Source: Candidatus Dadabacteria bacterium (GTDB taxonomy: Bacteria > Desulfobacterota_D > UBA1144 > Nemesobacterales > Nemesobacteraceae). Taken from it: a stretch of 47,030 bases of DNA. Below the pieces are notes generated by a model. That model was not told where the DNA came from, searched no databases, and saw only the letters and a list, made by a program, of their open reading frames with translations. Made by a program: the position numbers and the translations under genes. The stretch covers positions 1-47,030 of the forward strand of contig JAJDUA010000042.1 in assembly GCA_022826905.1 (NCBI GenBank). The letters run 5' to 3'. Positions 32,778 to 42,621 of the stretch are shown here, piece by piece; positions within the stretch are counted from its first letter, which is position 1; every line of letters starts with the position of its first letter.

Positions 32778-33848
32778 TCAGATAGTCGACAGTTTTGAGA
32801 TCAGCAGGTGATCGACCAGAACGAGATTGACCATGGCCTCCGCTATTGGAACCGCCCTGGGACAAAGACACGGATCATGCCTCCCCTTTACCCGCAACTG
32901 GGTTTTCTCTCCCTTTTTATCCACGGTGTCCTGAACCTGGGATATGGAAGAAGTGGGTTTTATGGCGATTCTCACGACTAGGTCCGCCCCGCTGGTTATT
33001 CCGCCCAGAAGGCCGCCCGAGTTGTTCGTTCTGAAGCCGAGAGTTCCGTCTTCCTTTTTATACATGAGATCATTTACCTGCGAACCTTTTTTCTCGATAA
33101 CCCCGAAACCCATCCCCACTTCGAAGCCCCTGATTCCCCCTATGCTCATAAGAGAGCGCGCGAGGTCCGCGTCAAGTTTGTTAAACACGGGCTCGCCGAG
33201 ACCCGTAGGAAGCCCCTGGGACACTACCTCAACGGTTCCTCCAACGGAATCTCCCTCCTTTCTGACTGATTCTATAAGATCGATCATTCTCTCCGCGGCT
33301 TGCGGGTCGGGGCAGCGTACGGGGTTTTTCTCGATCCGGTCAAAATCAATGTCCTGAGCTACTATGTCTCCCACCTGCTTTACGTACCCCGTGGTAGTCA
33401 CTCCGTGGGAATTAAGAATTTTTTTGGCTATCGCGGCGGCAGCCACCCTGCCGACCGTTTCCCGCGCCGAGGAGCGGCCGCCTCCACGGTGATCCCTGCG
33501 TCCGTACTTCTCGTCGTAGGTGAAATCGGCGTGGCCGGGACGGTAGACATCCTTTATATCCTCGTAGGATTTCGATATGGCGTCTGTGTTTCTAACCATC
33601 ATGGATATGGGAGTTCCGAGGGTTTTTCCGTCAAAAACTCCTGAGAGTATCTCGATTGCGTCGGCTTCCTTTCTCTGGGTCGTGATCCTGCTTTGCCCCG
33701 GACGCCTTCTGTCAAGTTCGTACTGTATGTCCTCGGCGCAAAGCTCAAGTCCCGCGGGACAGCCGTCAACTACAACTCCCATAGCGGGGCCGTGGGACTC
33801 CCCCCAAGTGGTAATTCTGAAAAATCTTCCGAAACTGTTTCCCGCCAC
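32778..33848 (-). CDS. aroC: Chorismate synthase
   Basis: A 356-residue chorismate synthase, the last shikimate-pathway enzyme, which eliminates phosphate from EPSP using reduced FMN. The three family signatures are visible: GESHGPAMGVVVDGCPAG (about 16-33), the DHRGGGRSSARETVGRVAAAA region (about 118-138) and RTNNSGGLLGGITSGADLVV. Length normal. It begins 10 bp after the epimerase gene stop. Confidence 0.96.
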   Translation of the reverse strand: MAGNSFGRFFRITTWGESHGPAMGVVVDGCPAGLELCAEDIQYELDRRRPGQSRITTQRKEADAIEILSGVFDGKTLGTPISMMVRNTDAISKSYEDIKDVYRPGHADFTYDEKYGRRDHRGGGRSSARETVGRVAAAAIAKKILNSHGVTTTGYVKQVGDIVAQDIDFDRIEKNPVRCPDPQAAERMIDLIESVRKEGDSVGGTVEVVSQGLPTGLGEPVFNKLDADLARSLMSIGGIRGFEVGMGFGVIEKKGSQVNDLMYKKEDGTLGFRTNNSGGLLGGITSGADLVVRIAIKPTSSISQVQDTVDKKGEKTQLRVKGRHDPCLCPRAVPIAEAMVNLVLVDHLLISKLSTI

Positions 33849-33858
33849 TTTACTCTCT

Positions 33859-34848
33859 TTATTGCTTCAGATAACCGTTTTCCCTGAACCACTCTACGGT
33901 CTTCTGTATAGTCTGCTCGATCGGAGTCACCGTGAATCCGAGCTCTCTTACGGCTTTCGAATTGTCAGCGTGCCAGTTATACCTTGAAAGCTTTATGGAA
34001 TCGATGTCCAATGTGGAATAATTCGGAAATCCGAGTCCCAGAACCCTCTCAAGTAAAAACGCAGTGGTGTAAGCGAATATGTAGGGAATCTTGATTTTGG
34101 GAGCAGAGATGCCGGTTATCTCTTCTAGAAGGGCGAAATAACCCTGCACATTGACGTTCTCGTTTGCGAGTATGTAGCGCTCTCCAGGCTTTCCGTTCTT
34201 CTCCGCAAGCAGATGTCCGTTCGCAACATCCTCAACGTCGACAACGTTAAAGGTGCCGTCCATGTAACCAGGGAATCTTTTCTTGCAGAACCAAAGAACC
34301 GATCCTGAACTTGAAAGATAGATGTCTCCCGCACCGAGAACTACCGAAGGGTTCGTTATAACCACTGGAAGTCCTTTTTCGCTGAAGCTCTTTGCCTCTC
34401 TTTCCGCAAGATACTTGCAGTTCATGTACCCTATTCCATCGGAGTAGAGATCGTACTGGGTAGATTCGGTTACCGGGGAACCGTTCCGCTCGACCCCGAT
34501 GGCGGCTACGCTGCTCGTGAAAACTACCTTGGATACACCCACGTCCATGGCTGCGGAGAGAACGTTCGAAGCGCCGCGCACGTTTATATCCAGCATTTTC
34601 TGGTGATCCGACTTCTTAAATGACACGAACCCAGCCGTATGGAAAAGCGTGTCGCATCCGGAAAAAGCGGCCTTAAGAGAATCTGGATCCCCAACATCCC
34701 CGTAGACCTTCTCAACATCGAGAGAATCTATGTTTTTAGTATTGCTCGTCTTTCTGACGAGAACCTTGACCCTGTCTCCCCTCTCAACCAGCTTTCTGGT
34801 TATATGCGATCCTATAAACCCGGTCGCTCCCGTAACTACTGTCGCCAT
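33859..34848 (-). CDS. NAD-dependent epimerase/dehydratase (extended SDR)
   Basis: A 329-residue extended SDR. TGATGFIGSHI is the nucleotide loop, VFTSSVAAIG and GYMNCKYLAE carry the catalytic Ser and Y-x3-K. The layout resembles dihydroflavonol-4-reductase and HpnA-type proteins, which act on sterol-, hopanoid- or sugar-like substrates. No hopanoid genes are adjacent. It lies between queA and aroC in a minus-strand run, so its substrate cannot be inferred from context. Confidence 0.85.
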   Translation of the reverse strand: MATVVTGATGFIGSHITRKLVERGDRVKVLVRKTSNTKNIDSLDVEKVYGDVGDPDSLKAAFSGCDTLFHTAGFVSFKKSDHQKMLDINVRGASNVLSAAMDVGVSKVVFTSSVAAIGVERNGSPVTESTQYDLYSDGIGYMNCKYLAEREAKSFSEKGLPVVITNPSVVLGAGDIYLSSSGSVLWFCKKRFPGYMDGTFNVVDVEDVANGHLLAEKNGKPGERYILANENVNVQGYFALLEEITGISAPKIKIPYIFAYTTAFLLERVLGLGFPNYSTLDIDSIKLSRYNWHADNSKAVRELGFTVTPIEQTIQKTVEWFRENGYLKQ

Positions 34849-34962
34849 CTGCTATTTCCTCCCGGAAAATTGACTAAAAAAAACATTTTCCCAAGAGTAT
34901 AACAATTCCGCCTGACAATGTACAAAAACAAACCCGAGACCGCGTACGGTTAAAAAAAACCC

Positions 34963-35973
34963 TCACACTATCATCATCGAGTCGCCGTAACTCAAGAACC
35001 TGTAATCGCGCGATTTAGCCTCCTCATAAGCGGCAAGAGCCAGCTCCCTCGTGCCACAAAACGCGGAGACAAGCATAAGAAGGGTTGAGCGGGGCATATG
35101 GAAATTGGTTATCAGAACATCTACAAACCGGAATTTGTAAGGAGGTTTTATAAAAAGATCGGTCCTTCCTGAAAAAGGCCTCATCTCCCCGACGTTTCCC
35201 TCTGCCGACTCAAGGGCCCTCGTAACCGTGGTCCCGACGGAAATAATCCTTCCTTTCTGCGCCTTGGTTTCGTTTACCGCCTCCGCGGTCTCCCGTGGAA
35301 CCGAGACGCGTTCTGAATGCATCGCGTGGTTATCGATAAGTTCTTCCTTTACGGGCCTGAAGGTCCCCTCTCCCACATGCAGCGTGACATACTTCATCAG
35401 GATACCCTTTTCGCAAAGATCCGAGATAAGTTCCGAGTCGAAATGAAGGCCGGCTGTCGGAGCGGCGACAGCTCCTTCCTCGGTTGCGTAAACGGTCTGA
35501 TAGGTCTTCTTATCCAACGGTTCGGGTTCTCTTGCTATGTAGGGCGGAAGCGGCATACGTCCCGCGTTATTGATGACCCGCTCGATGGGCTCGCTGAACT
35601 TTATCGTCCAGCTTTTATCGGACTCCCTCTCAAGTCTGCCCGATACTCCCCCGTCAAGGGAAACCCGAAGACCCTCGCGCGGATTTTTAAAAAGCACTCC
35701 CCACCGAGTCTCATCCTTTTTCTCCGTGAGAAGAAACTCAACTGTTCCCCTTCGCTCCACATGTCCCGCAAGCCTCGCGGGAATCACTCTGGTGTTGTTA
35801 AGAACCATGAGGTCACCGGGGAGGAGCAGGCCCTTCAGATCAGAGAACTTGGCGTGGGAGAAACCCTGCGTTTTCCTGTCAACTACGAGGAGCCTTGAGG
35901 AACTGCGATTGGAAAGTGGATACTGGGCGATCAGCCGCTGGGGAAGATCGTAATCGAATTGATCCGTTCTCAT
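34963..35973 (-). CDS. queA: S-adenosylmethionine:tRNA ribosyltransferase-isomerase
   Basis: A 336-residue QueA, which attaches the ribosyl part of SAM to preQ1-tRNA and yields epoxyqueuosine at position 34. The N-terminal FDYDLPQRLIAQYP, LLPGDLMVLNNTRVIPARL, the central GAVAAPTAGLHF, THLHVG-like TLHVGEGTFRPV and the C-terminal ITNFHMPRSTLLMLV are diagnostic. It follows argG by 12 bp. Confidence 0.96.
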   Translation of the reverse strand: MRTDQFDYDLPQRLIAQYPLSNRSSSRLLVVDRKTQGFSHAKFSDLKGLLLPGDLMVLNNTRVIPARLAGHVERRGTVEFLLTEKKDETRWGVLFKNPREGLRVSLDGGVSGRLERESDKSWTIKFSEPIERVINNAGRMPLPPYIAREPEPLDKKTYQTVYATEEGAVAAPTAGLHFDSELISDLCEKGILMKYVTLHVGEGTFRPVKEELIDNHAMHSERVSVPRETAEAVNETKAQKGRIISVGTTVTRALESAEGNVGEMRPFSGRTDLFIKPPYKFRFVDVLITNFHMPRSTLLMLVSAFCGTRELALAAYEEAKSRDYRFLSYGDSMMIV

Positions 35974-35985
35974 CCGCGAAAGGAG

Positions 35986-37188
35986 CTATTTCCCCTCGAG
36001 AAGTTTTTTCACGGAAAGCCGGAGGGAGTTCAGCCTTATGAACCCGGTAGCATCCGACTGGTCGTAAATCGAATCCTCCTCGAAGGTCGCCAGATTCTCG
36101 CTGTAGAGGGAATTCGGGGACTTTCTTCCGCAGACTGTAACGTTTCCCTTGTAAAGCTTAAGCCTTACTGTGCCGGTTACATCCTTCTGGCTCTGGCGGA
36201 CAGCAGCAGTCAGCATTTCCATCTCGGGAGAAAACCAGAAGCCGTAGTATATAAGTTCCGATATCTTCGGAATCAGGGAATCCCTGAGGCGCATCACTTC
36301 CCTGTCCATGGTAATCGACTCAAGAGCCCTGTGCGCCGCGTGAAGAACAGTGCCGCCCGGGGTCTCGTACACTCCCCTTGATTTCATACCGACGAACCTG
36401 TTTTCAACAATATCTACCCTACCGATGCCGTTTGCTCCGGCGACATCGTTTAAGCAGCCAAGGAGTGCCGAGGGAGAAAGCTCCTCTCCGTCAACGGAAA
36501 CAGGAATGCCGCTTTCAAACTCGATTTCCACGTAAACCGGCTGATCGGGGGCCGCCTCGGGAGAAACCGTCATTTCGAACATATCCTCAGGAGGTTCGGC
36601 CCACGGGTCCTCCAAGATCCCTCCCTCATAACTGATATGAAGTAGATTGCGGTCACAGCTGTAGGGTTTTTTCTCGGTTACAGTAACGTCTATTCCGTTT
36701 TCCCTGGCGTAATTTACAAGATCGGTTCTTGATTTGAAATCCCACTCGCGCCACGGGGCTATGATCTTTATGTCAGGATGTAGCGCATAGAAGGTAAGCT
36801 CGAAGCGGACCTGATCGTTTCCCTTGCCTGTCGCTCCGTGGGAAACTGCGAAGGCTCCCTCGCGCTTGGCTATCTCAATCTGCCTTTTCGCTATAAGGGG
36901 ACGCGCTATGGAAGTGCCTAAAAGATAACTGCCTTCATACACGGCGTTTGCGCTTATCGCCGGGAAGACGTAATCTCTGACAAACTCCTCTTTTAGGTCT
37001 TCGATGAATACCGCGCACGCGCCGGTATCCCAGGCCTTCTGCTCCGCTTCCTGTAAATCCTCTTTCTGTCCTATGTCAGCCACATAGGCTATAACGTCAG
37101 AATTGTACTCGTTTACGAGCCACTTCAGGATTACCGAGGTGTCAAGTCCCCCGGAATAGGCGAGAACTATCTTTTTTTTCTCAGACAT
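35986..37188 (-). CDS. argG: Argininosuccinate synthase
   Basis: A 400-residue ArgG, which condenses citrulline and aspartate with ATP. The PP-loop [17 protein letters not shown] (about 8-24) and the [15 protein letters not shown] segment (about 117-131) are characteristic, as is the C-terminal RLYKGN-like [13 protein letters not shown]. Length normal for the short bacterial form. It starts a close-packed run towards aroC. Confidence 0.96.
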   Translation of the reverse strand: MSEKKKIVLAYSGGLDTSVILKWLVNEYNSDVIAYVADIGQKEDLQEAEQKAWDTGACAVFIEDLKEEFVRDYVFPAISANAVYEGSYLLGTSIARPLIAKRQIEIAKREGAFAVSHGATGKGNDQVRFELTFYALHPDIKIIAPWREWDFKSRTDLVNYARENGIDVTVTEKKPYSCDRNLLHISYEGGILEDPWAEPPEDMFEMTVSPEAAPDQPVYVEIEFESGIPVSVDGEELSPSALLGCLNDVAGANGIGRVDIVENRFVGMKSRGVYETPGGTVLHAAHRALESITMDREVMRLRDSLIPKISELIYYGFWFSPEMEMLTAAVRQSQKDVTGTVRLKLYKGNVTVCGRKSPNSLYSENLATFEEDSIYDQSDATGFIRLNSLRLSVKKLLEGK

Positions 37189-37230
37189 ATCGATGGCGCT
37201 CCGGTATTTCTTCGAGAATGGGAGACTTAA

Positions 37231-37659
37231 TCAAGGCGTGTCCTGATTCTGCTCGGAGATCGGGCGAAGATCCAGAAGGTAGAATTTTATTCCCTTGTTC
37301 TGGTAGAATTTTTCAAGTGAAAGACCGGCATATTCTATTTTCTGGAGGTCGTCTCCGGTGTAGGTAAGGTTTTTCACCTCTCCTGAGAGCGTGCACGAAA
37401 ACGGTATGTCCTTATCCGGCCTCTCCTGACAGATAAAACCCATGTCTATCTGCCCGCTCAAATCCATGCTAAGAGGAACAATGAATCCCACAACCATCTT
37501 AACGCTCTGCAGTTCGACCACCATGATCTTTATCCTGCTTGAATCTTCCTCGTCTCCGACCTCCATCACGTAGCCGTAGTAGTTTATTTCCTTGTTCTGC
37601 TCGCTTAGGGAATTCATGTACCAGTAATCTTCCGAATCGAGCCAAGACATTATTTTCAT
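37231..37659 (-). CDS. Uncharacterised 142-residue protein
   Basis: A soluble protein starting MKIMSWLDSEDYWYMNSL, with alternating strands (INYYGYVMEV, IKIMVVELQSVKMVVGFIVP, FSCTLSGEVKNL). The ATG at 37659 has GGAGG with a 7-base gap; the longer frame starts upstream of this site and is rejected. It lies 42 bp upstream of argG in the same direction. I recognise no family; the fold looks beta-rich. Confidence 0.62.
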   Translation of the reverse strand: MKIMSWLDSEDYWYMNSLSEQNKEINYYGYVMEVGDEEDSSRIKIMVVELQSVKMVVGFIVPLSMDLSGQIDMGFICQERPDKDIPFSCTLSGEVKNLTYTGDDLQKIEYAGLSLEKFYQNKGIKFYLLDLRPISEQNQDTP

Positions 37660-37985
37660 TGTTTTTTCCTCCGAGGATTCACATGGATATTCTGGGAAAT
37701 TATATACTATTATCCCATCTTTAGGCAACGATGCGAGATTGATTTAAACTGTCATTATCCTTTATTGTCAACTGTCTTTTCCGTCATCCTCTTGAGAATT
37801 CCGAGAAAATCCTTTTCTCATTCTGCAGTCTCTACAACAAAATAATTGCCATTTTTTGCGTGTCTTATACATTTATTTAGTCATTACAGGATAAAACGAT
37901 CCATTATTCTCGGACAAAACCTGTGCCGGAAAATATAGAAAAACACATCTAGAGCGATGAGATCAGTTCTGCTTAGAGGTACTCC
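37660..37985. other. 326-bp divergent intergenic region
   Basis: An A+T-rich gap between the argG run (-) and the DUF1214-sulfotransferase cluster (+). It holds a perfect 7-bp inverted repeat GAGAAAA-TCC-TTTTCTC (37803-37819). No promoter for the plus-strand cluster is convincing; TTGCCA near 37845 and A+T-rich hexamers follow but with poor spacing. No ORF above 40 codons looks real. Confidence 0.5.
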
Positions 37986-39197
37986 ATGCGAAAACTCGCA
38001 ATCCGTCTTCTCGCCTTGTTTCGACAGACATCTCTTTTTATCTGGAAGCTGCGTGGCAAAACGGAAGCTGACTTAGCCGCTCAGCGGGTAGTTAACGGGA
38101 AATCCTGGGATGAGTTCTGCGACACTTTAAAAGCCGCGGGGGCAGCTTTAAATTTCCCGAAGGCACCCCAAGACCCATTCAATCAGGCAGAAGGATATCG
38201 GTACTTAAGCCGTATTGCCCGGGCCGGACTGATGGCATTTATCGAGCATGCCGACCCGAAAGCCCCCGTACTTCATCGCGTAGTCAACGAAACAACCAAG
38301 ATAGGTGCAGACAATCCTGATAACTTCTACCAGACTGCAGCACTTAGCGGCGAGTATGAATACAAAATTACGGGGTGGCGCAATAATATCGCATACTTAA
38401 GTTTTGGCACTCAATCCGGCAACTATGGACAAGGACAAGGGTTACCTCCAACAGGGCATATAGAGTCTGACCAAATAGAAACCGATGAAAACGGGTACTT
38501 TGAACTGATACTCAGTTGCAAACCTCAAAGCAAGAACTGGCTTCCCATGACACCGGAAACTGGCACATTAGTGGTACGTCAGACCTTCCTTGATCGCGAA
38601 ACAGAAACTCCGGCAGACTTGCGGATAGAACGAATCAATTGTTCCGAAGATGAACGCCGCCCTTCTCCATTGACGCCGAAACAGCTCGACGAAGGATTGA
38701 AAACTGTGGGAACGCTCGTTGCAGGCGCGCCGCTGCTGTTTGCAAAGTGGTCTCGTGATTTTCAAAAGCACACCAACGAACTGCCAATGTTTGATCCGGA
38801 GGTATCGCTGGCCGCCGGGGGTGATCCAAATATCGTTTACTACCACAGCCATTGGAAAGTAGCGGAAGACGAAGCACTCTTGATAGAAGCAATGCCGCCG
38901 GAATGCGAACATTGGAACTTCCAGTTAAACAACTACTGGATGGAATCGCTGGACTACCGCTATCACACGATACACACTAACAAATATCTTGCACACTACG
39001 AAGACGATGGTTCTGTACGCCTAGTAGTAGCTCACGAGGATCCCGGTCATCCCAACTGGCTCCAGACAGCCGGCCATTTTTCCGGCACGATGTGCTTCAG
39101 GTGGGTACGCGCTAGGGAACATCCTAAACCACAGACCAGATTGATCAAGTTAACTGAACTTAGGCAGTTGTTGAGTCGAACGAACCGCGATGGCTAA
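37986..39197 (+). CDS. DUF1214-domain protein
   Basis: A 403-residue protein with a hydrophobic basic N-terminus (MRKLAIRLLALFRQTSLFIW) and a DUF1214-like C-terminal domain whose last strands read SVRLVVAHEDPGHPNWLQT, then SGTMCFRWV. DUF1214/DUF1254 proteins are beta-rich and of unknown reaction; they are often found next to lipid- or steroid-metabolism genes. The ATG has no strong ribosome site. The gene overlaps the sulfotransferase by 8 bp, so the two are translationally coupled. It is the first gene of a five-gene plus-strand cluster flanked by minus-strand genes. Confidence 0.78.
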   Translation: MRKLAIRLLALFRQTSLFIWKLRGKTEADLAAQRVVNGKSWDEFCDTLKAAGAALNFPKAPQDPFNQAEGYRYLSRIARAGLMAFIEHADPKAPVLHRVVNETTKIGADNPDNFYQTAALSGEYEYKITGWRNNIAYLSFGTQSGNYGQGQGLPPTGHIESDQIETDENGYFELILSCKPQSKNWLPMTPETGTLVVRQTFLDRETETPADLRIERINCSEDERRPSPLTPKQLDEGLKTVGTLVAGAPLLFAKWSRDFQKHTNELPMFDPEVSLAAGGDPNIVYYHSHWKVAEDEALLIEAMPPECEHWNFQLNNYWMESLDYRYHTIHTNKYLAHYEDDGSVRLVVAHEDPGHPNWLQTAGHFSGTMCFRWVRAREHPKPQTRLIKLTELRQLLSRTNRDG

Positions 39198-40446
39198 AAA
39201 GAATCTGGCAACTTCTACAGACTATGAGAACCCCTACCGTCCTCTTCCCGTTAAGATTTTCAATTCCATCGGGAAGCTGAGTGGAAACCTCGGATTATCA
39301 AGTTCTTTGAATATTGAAAAGCTCACCGCCAGCGCGGTTCGAAAAACGAAGCTTGAGAATTTTGGTGACGACGGTCACTTTGAGGCATTGGAGGTTCTCA
39401 TAAATTCGATCAATAACGAAGCCGAGCTGACCCCAACCGGCAGGCTGATACAGAAATTCCGACTCACAAGCGCACTTGTTCATCGTCTGCGAATTGAGGA
39501 ACTGCTGAAACAGCACCCTGAAATACATGAGATCAATCTGGGGAAAATTATCCTGATCACGGGATTGCAGCGCAGTGGAACGACAATACTGCACAGGCTG
39601 CTGAATTCCCATCCGGATATTCGAGGCATATCAGGCGTGGAAGCGCTCAACCCGCTACCGTCAAGAAACAAGGCCGAAGGAACGGTCGCTCGAAATATGC
39701 AGGCAGCCCTGGCACAGCGACTGATTTCGTATTTGTCGCCGCAGTTCATGGCGGTTCATCCCATTGACCATAATGAACCGGAAGAAGACGTAATGCTTCT
39801 TGATCTTAACTTTATGAGCCAGGCGCCGGAAGCCACAATGCATGTGCCGAGTTACTCCCGGTGGCTTGAGAAACAGGACCATACGCGTACCTACGAATAT
39901 TTCCATAAGGTGCTGAAGATTCTGTACTGGCAGCGCCCCTCCAGCAACTGGGTGCTTAAAACGCCGCATCACATGGAATATCTGGATGTGTTTCTTAAGG
40001 TTTTCCCCACTGCTACAGTTGTGCAGACCCATCGCGACCCTCGAAAAACCATGCCTTCTTTCTGCAGTATGGTTGCTCACAACCGCGGCATATTCAGCGA
40101 TCACGTGGATCCGAAGGAAATCGCCGGACACTGGTCCAGAAAGGCTCGCAGGATGGTCGAGTTAACCCTCCAGTCCCGAGATAAAGCAGATGCCGACCGA
40201 TTCGTCGACGTTTCGTACTACGACTTGATGAAGGATCCGATCGCTCAGCTTCGCCGGATTTATCTCCAGGCGGGGATTGATTTTGATGCCGAAGCGACGC
40301 AGCAAGCAAAAACTTTTATGAAAAGAAATCCGCAAAATCGCTTCGGCAGGCACGTCTACCATTTAAGTGATTTCGGACTGAGCGAGGAAATTATTGAAGA
40401 TTATTTCTCCTCTTATCGGGAGAAATATGAAATTCCTTTCGAGTAA
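39190..40446 (+). CDS. PAPS-dependent sulfotransferase
   Basis: A 418-residue sulfotransferase of the Sulfotransfer_3 type, which moves sulfate from PAPS to a hydroxyl or amine. The 5'-phosphosulfate loop is ITGLQRSGTTILHRLL (123-138) and the 3'-phosphate motif THRDPRKTMPSF (280-291); WVLKTPHHMEYL (254-265) is the conserved central segment. The extra N-terminal helical region of about 115 residues is typical of bacterial members. The acceptor is not known. The gene overlaps the DUF1214 gene and precedes two dehydrogenases, so the acceptor is probably an alcohol made in the same pathway (inference). Confidence 0.88.
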   Translation: MAKKNLATSTDYENPYRPLPVKIFNSIGKLSGNLGLSSSLNIEKLTASAVRKTKLENFGDDGHFEALEVLINSINNEAELTPTGRLIQKFRLTSALVHRLRIEELLKQHPEIHEINLGKIILITGLQRSGTTILHRLLNSHPDIRGISGVEALNPLPSRNKAEGTVARNMQAALAQRLISYLSPQFMAVHPIDHNEPEEDVMLLDLNFMSQAPEATMHVPSYSRWLEKQDHTRTYEYFHKVLKILYWQRPSSNWVLKTPHHMEYLDVFLKVFPTATVVQTHRDPRKTMPSFCSMVAHNRGIFSDHVDPKEIAGHWSRKARRMVELTLQSRDKADADRFVDVSYYDLMKDPIAQLRRIYLQAGIDFDAEATQQAKTFMKRNPQNRFGRHVYHLSDFGLSEEIIEDYFSSYREKYEIPFE

Positions 40447-40502
40447 TCTATGCAGATGCAAGCAATTACAAAAAACCGAAAAACAATGCGGAGAAACTCG
40501 CC

Positions 40503-41513
40503 ATGAAACGAAGAACAAAGCAAATGGGAGATGGCTCTTTCATAGACGCTATAATCATCGCAATTCGAGATTTGGCGCAACCCAAGGTATCGGAAGTAAG
40601 TCCTGTTCCAGAACACGTACGTATCGACGGCAAGACCTGTCTGATAACCGGAGCGAACAGCGGGCTGGGCAAAGCCGCCGCCGCCGAGCTTGCAAGGCGC
40701 GGAGCGAACATGATTTTAGCTTGTCGGCCCGGGCATACGAAAACATGCGACGAAATAAAGAAACTGTCCGGTTCAGATAATGTAGAAATGATGGAAGTGG
40801 ACCTCTCGGATCTTCGATCGGTACACCGTCTCTGCGACAGTCTGAGTAACCGCGGCATCAAAATTGATATTGCGGTCTTTAACGCTGGTCTGGCGCTCAA
40901 AAAGGCAACTAAAACACCGCAAGGATACGAAACAATGTTCACGGTTCATTTCCTGTCGAATCGCGTCATGGTTGACCGGTGGTTAAAAGACGGCGTGATC
41001 TGTCCATCCAGCCAGACTGGAAAGACGCCGCGGATCATCTTCGTCTCATCCGAGGCTCATCGATCCTCTTATACTATCGATTTCGACCGCCTCGGGGAAT
41101 TTACCGACTATAAGCTCGGGGATGGCTTCAAGTATTACGGTATCAGCAAGCTTGTTTCGTGCATGTTCGCAACTGAACTCTCACGCCGCCTGAACACGGG
41201 CGGCAAAACTGAAGTTGCGGTTCACTCAATGTGTCCCGGAGGCGTTGCTACGAACATTTCACGGGAAACGCCGTTGATACTGAAGCCCATAGTTAACCCG
41301 TTGCTAAGATATTTTTTTCAATCGCCGGAAGAAGCCATTGGACCGGTAATTTACTTGTGCTGCGCAGAAGAGGCCGGCACCGACACAGGTATCTACCTGC
41401 ATTTAATGCAGCGAAAGTCCGTGTCTCCTACGGCGCTGGATGAGGAAAACGGAACCAGGTTGTGGGAAGCGAGCAAGCCCTTAGTCGTCAATTCCCGGGA
41501 ACAAATCCCGTAA
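40503..41513 (+). CDS. Short-chain dehydrogenase, retinol-dehydrogenase-like
   Basis: A 336-residue SDR with a 40-residue N-terminal extension. TGANSGLGKAAAAELARRGA is the nucleotide loop, IAVFNAG replaces the usual NNAG with FNAG, FVSSEAH carries the catalytic Ser and YYGISK the Y-x3-K. The order and spacing resemble retinol- and WW-domain-like dehydrogenases that act on lipophilic alcohols and ketones. It is 56 bp downstream of the sulfotransferase. Confidence 0.86.
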   Translation: MKRRTKQMGDGSFIDAIIIAIRDLAQPKVSEVSPVPEHVRIDGKTCLITGANSGLGKAAAAELARRGANMILACRPGHTKTCDEIKKLSGSDNVEMMEVDLSDLRSVHRLCDSLSNRGIKIDIAVFNAGLALKKATKTPQGYETMFTVHFLSNRVMVDRWLKDGVICPSSQTGKTPRIIFVSSEAHRSSYTIDFDRLGEFTDYKLGDGFKYYGISKLVSCMFATELSRRLNTGGKTEVAVHSMCPGGVATNISRETPLILKPIVNPLLRYFFQSPEEAIGPVIYLCCAEEAGTDTGIYLHLMQRKSVSPTALDEENGTRLWEASKPLVVNSREQIP

Positions 41514-41544
41514 CCGGCACAGCGGCCGGGGGAGCAGGTGCCGG
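41514..41544 (+). other. Inverted repeat between the two dehydrogenase genes
   Basis: CCGGCAC (41514-41520) and GTGCCGG (41538-41544) can form a 7-bp G+C stem with a 17-nt loop just after the first dehydrogenase. There is no T-run, so processing or partial attenuation is as likely as termination. Confidence 0.35.
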
Positions 41545-41613
41545 ATGCGCATTTGCGTTATATAAAGATCAACTGTACGCGAGACCACACTTTGCACATA
41601 ATATTGTTCCAGC

Positions 41614-42621
41614 ATGCCTAAGATGTTCTCAAAATCCGTAACTCACATCCTGCATCTGTTTACGAGTAAGCCGATGGCGGAAGAAGTCGATATGTCGGGT
41701 CGGAACGTCATCGTGACAGGCGCCGCTCCCAATTCAATCGGTTACGAAACGGCTAAGATCCTCGCAAGCTGGGGAGCTACGGTCGTTGTCACCAGCATTG
41801 ACAATATTGAACTGATGGAGGGCTCTTTGAGGAGAGACTTGCGAATCATTGGCGCCGACGAGAAGAAAATTGCAGCCCATGCGTTAGATCTGTGCGATGT
41901 TGACAGCGTTAATAATTTCACGACGTGGTACCGAAAAAATTACGACGACCGACTGCACGTACTTGTCAATAACGCGGGGATTCACAGGAATATTCTTAAT
42001 CCAAGAAAAAAGCCGCCCATGACGAAAGACGGTTTCGAAATTCATTGGCGAACCAATTTCCTTGGAACCTTTCACCTGACGAGTCTGCTGCTTCCGATTC
42101 TTAAGCGAAACGGTCTGAAAAGCGGAGATGCGCGAGTCGTCAACGTAACTTCCCACCTGCACGACAGAGTGAAAAACAAGAGCCTGTTTGATAACGATGA
42201 CGGAGACTACAGCTCCTGGGAGGCTTACGGGCTGTCAAAATTAGCGCTGATTCACTTTACTTTCGAGATCCAGAGACGGTTTGCCGGAGAGTACAACCTC
42301 CAATCGGCAGCGGTACACCCCGGGTCTGTCAAGACTAATCTTCTGAAGACTGAAGAATTCGAGGGAAGGATCAGGTATCTTCTAAACCGAGTCTGTTCCG
42401 CACTCACATCTTTTGTCTTGCTGCGCCCGATATTCGGCGCGCAGACTTCTGTGATGTGCGCCAGCACGCAAACACTTCAAGGTGGAAGTTATTACGTGCG
42501 CTGCGAAACAGCGGAATCATCCGGCGAGACAAAAGACCGGGATGTGTCGAAACTCCTCTGGGACAAATCAGACGCATGGGTTAAAACTCTAGTTAAAAAC
42601 AGCGGACATGAGCAGTCTTAG
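41614..42621 (+). CDS. Short-chain dehydrogenase
   Basis: A 335-residue SDR, distinct from the previous one. VIVTGAAPNSIGYETAKILASWG is the nucleotide loop with a two-residue-longer turn, LVNNAG is standard, VVNVTSHLHD carries the catalytic Ser and AYGLSK the Y-x3-K. The C-terminal RCETAESSGETKD segment is unusual. Two SDRs in one cluster suggest a two-step oxidation or reduction of the same substrate. It overlaps the SRPBCC gene by 14 bp. Confidence 0.86.
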   Translation: MPKMFSKSVTHILHLFTSKPMAEEVDMSGRNVIVTGAAPNSIGYETAKILASWGATVVVTSIDNIELMEGSLRRDLRIIGADEKKIAAHALDLCDVDSVNNFTTWYRKNYDDRLHVLVNNAGIHRNILNPRKKPPMTKDGFEIHWRTNFLGTFHLTSLLLPILKRNGLKSGDARVVNVTSHLHDRVKNKSLFDNDDGDYSSWEAYGLSKLALIHFTFEIQRRFAGEYNLQSAAVHPGSVKTNLLKTEEFEGRIRYLLNRVCSALTSFVLLRPIFGAQTSVMCASTQTLQGGSYYVRCETAESSGETKDRDVSKLLWDKSDAWVKTLVKNSGHEQS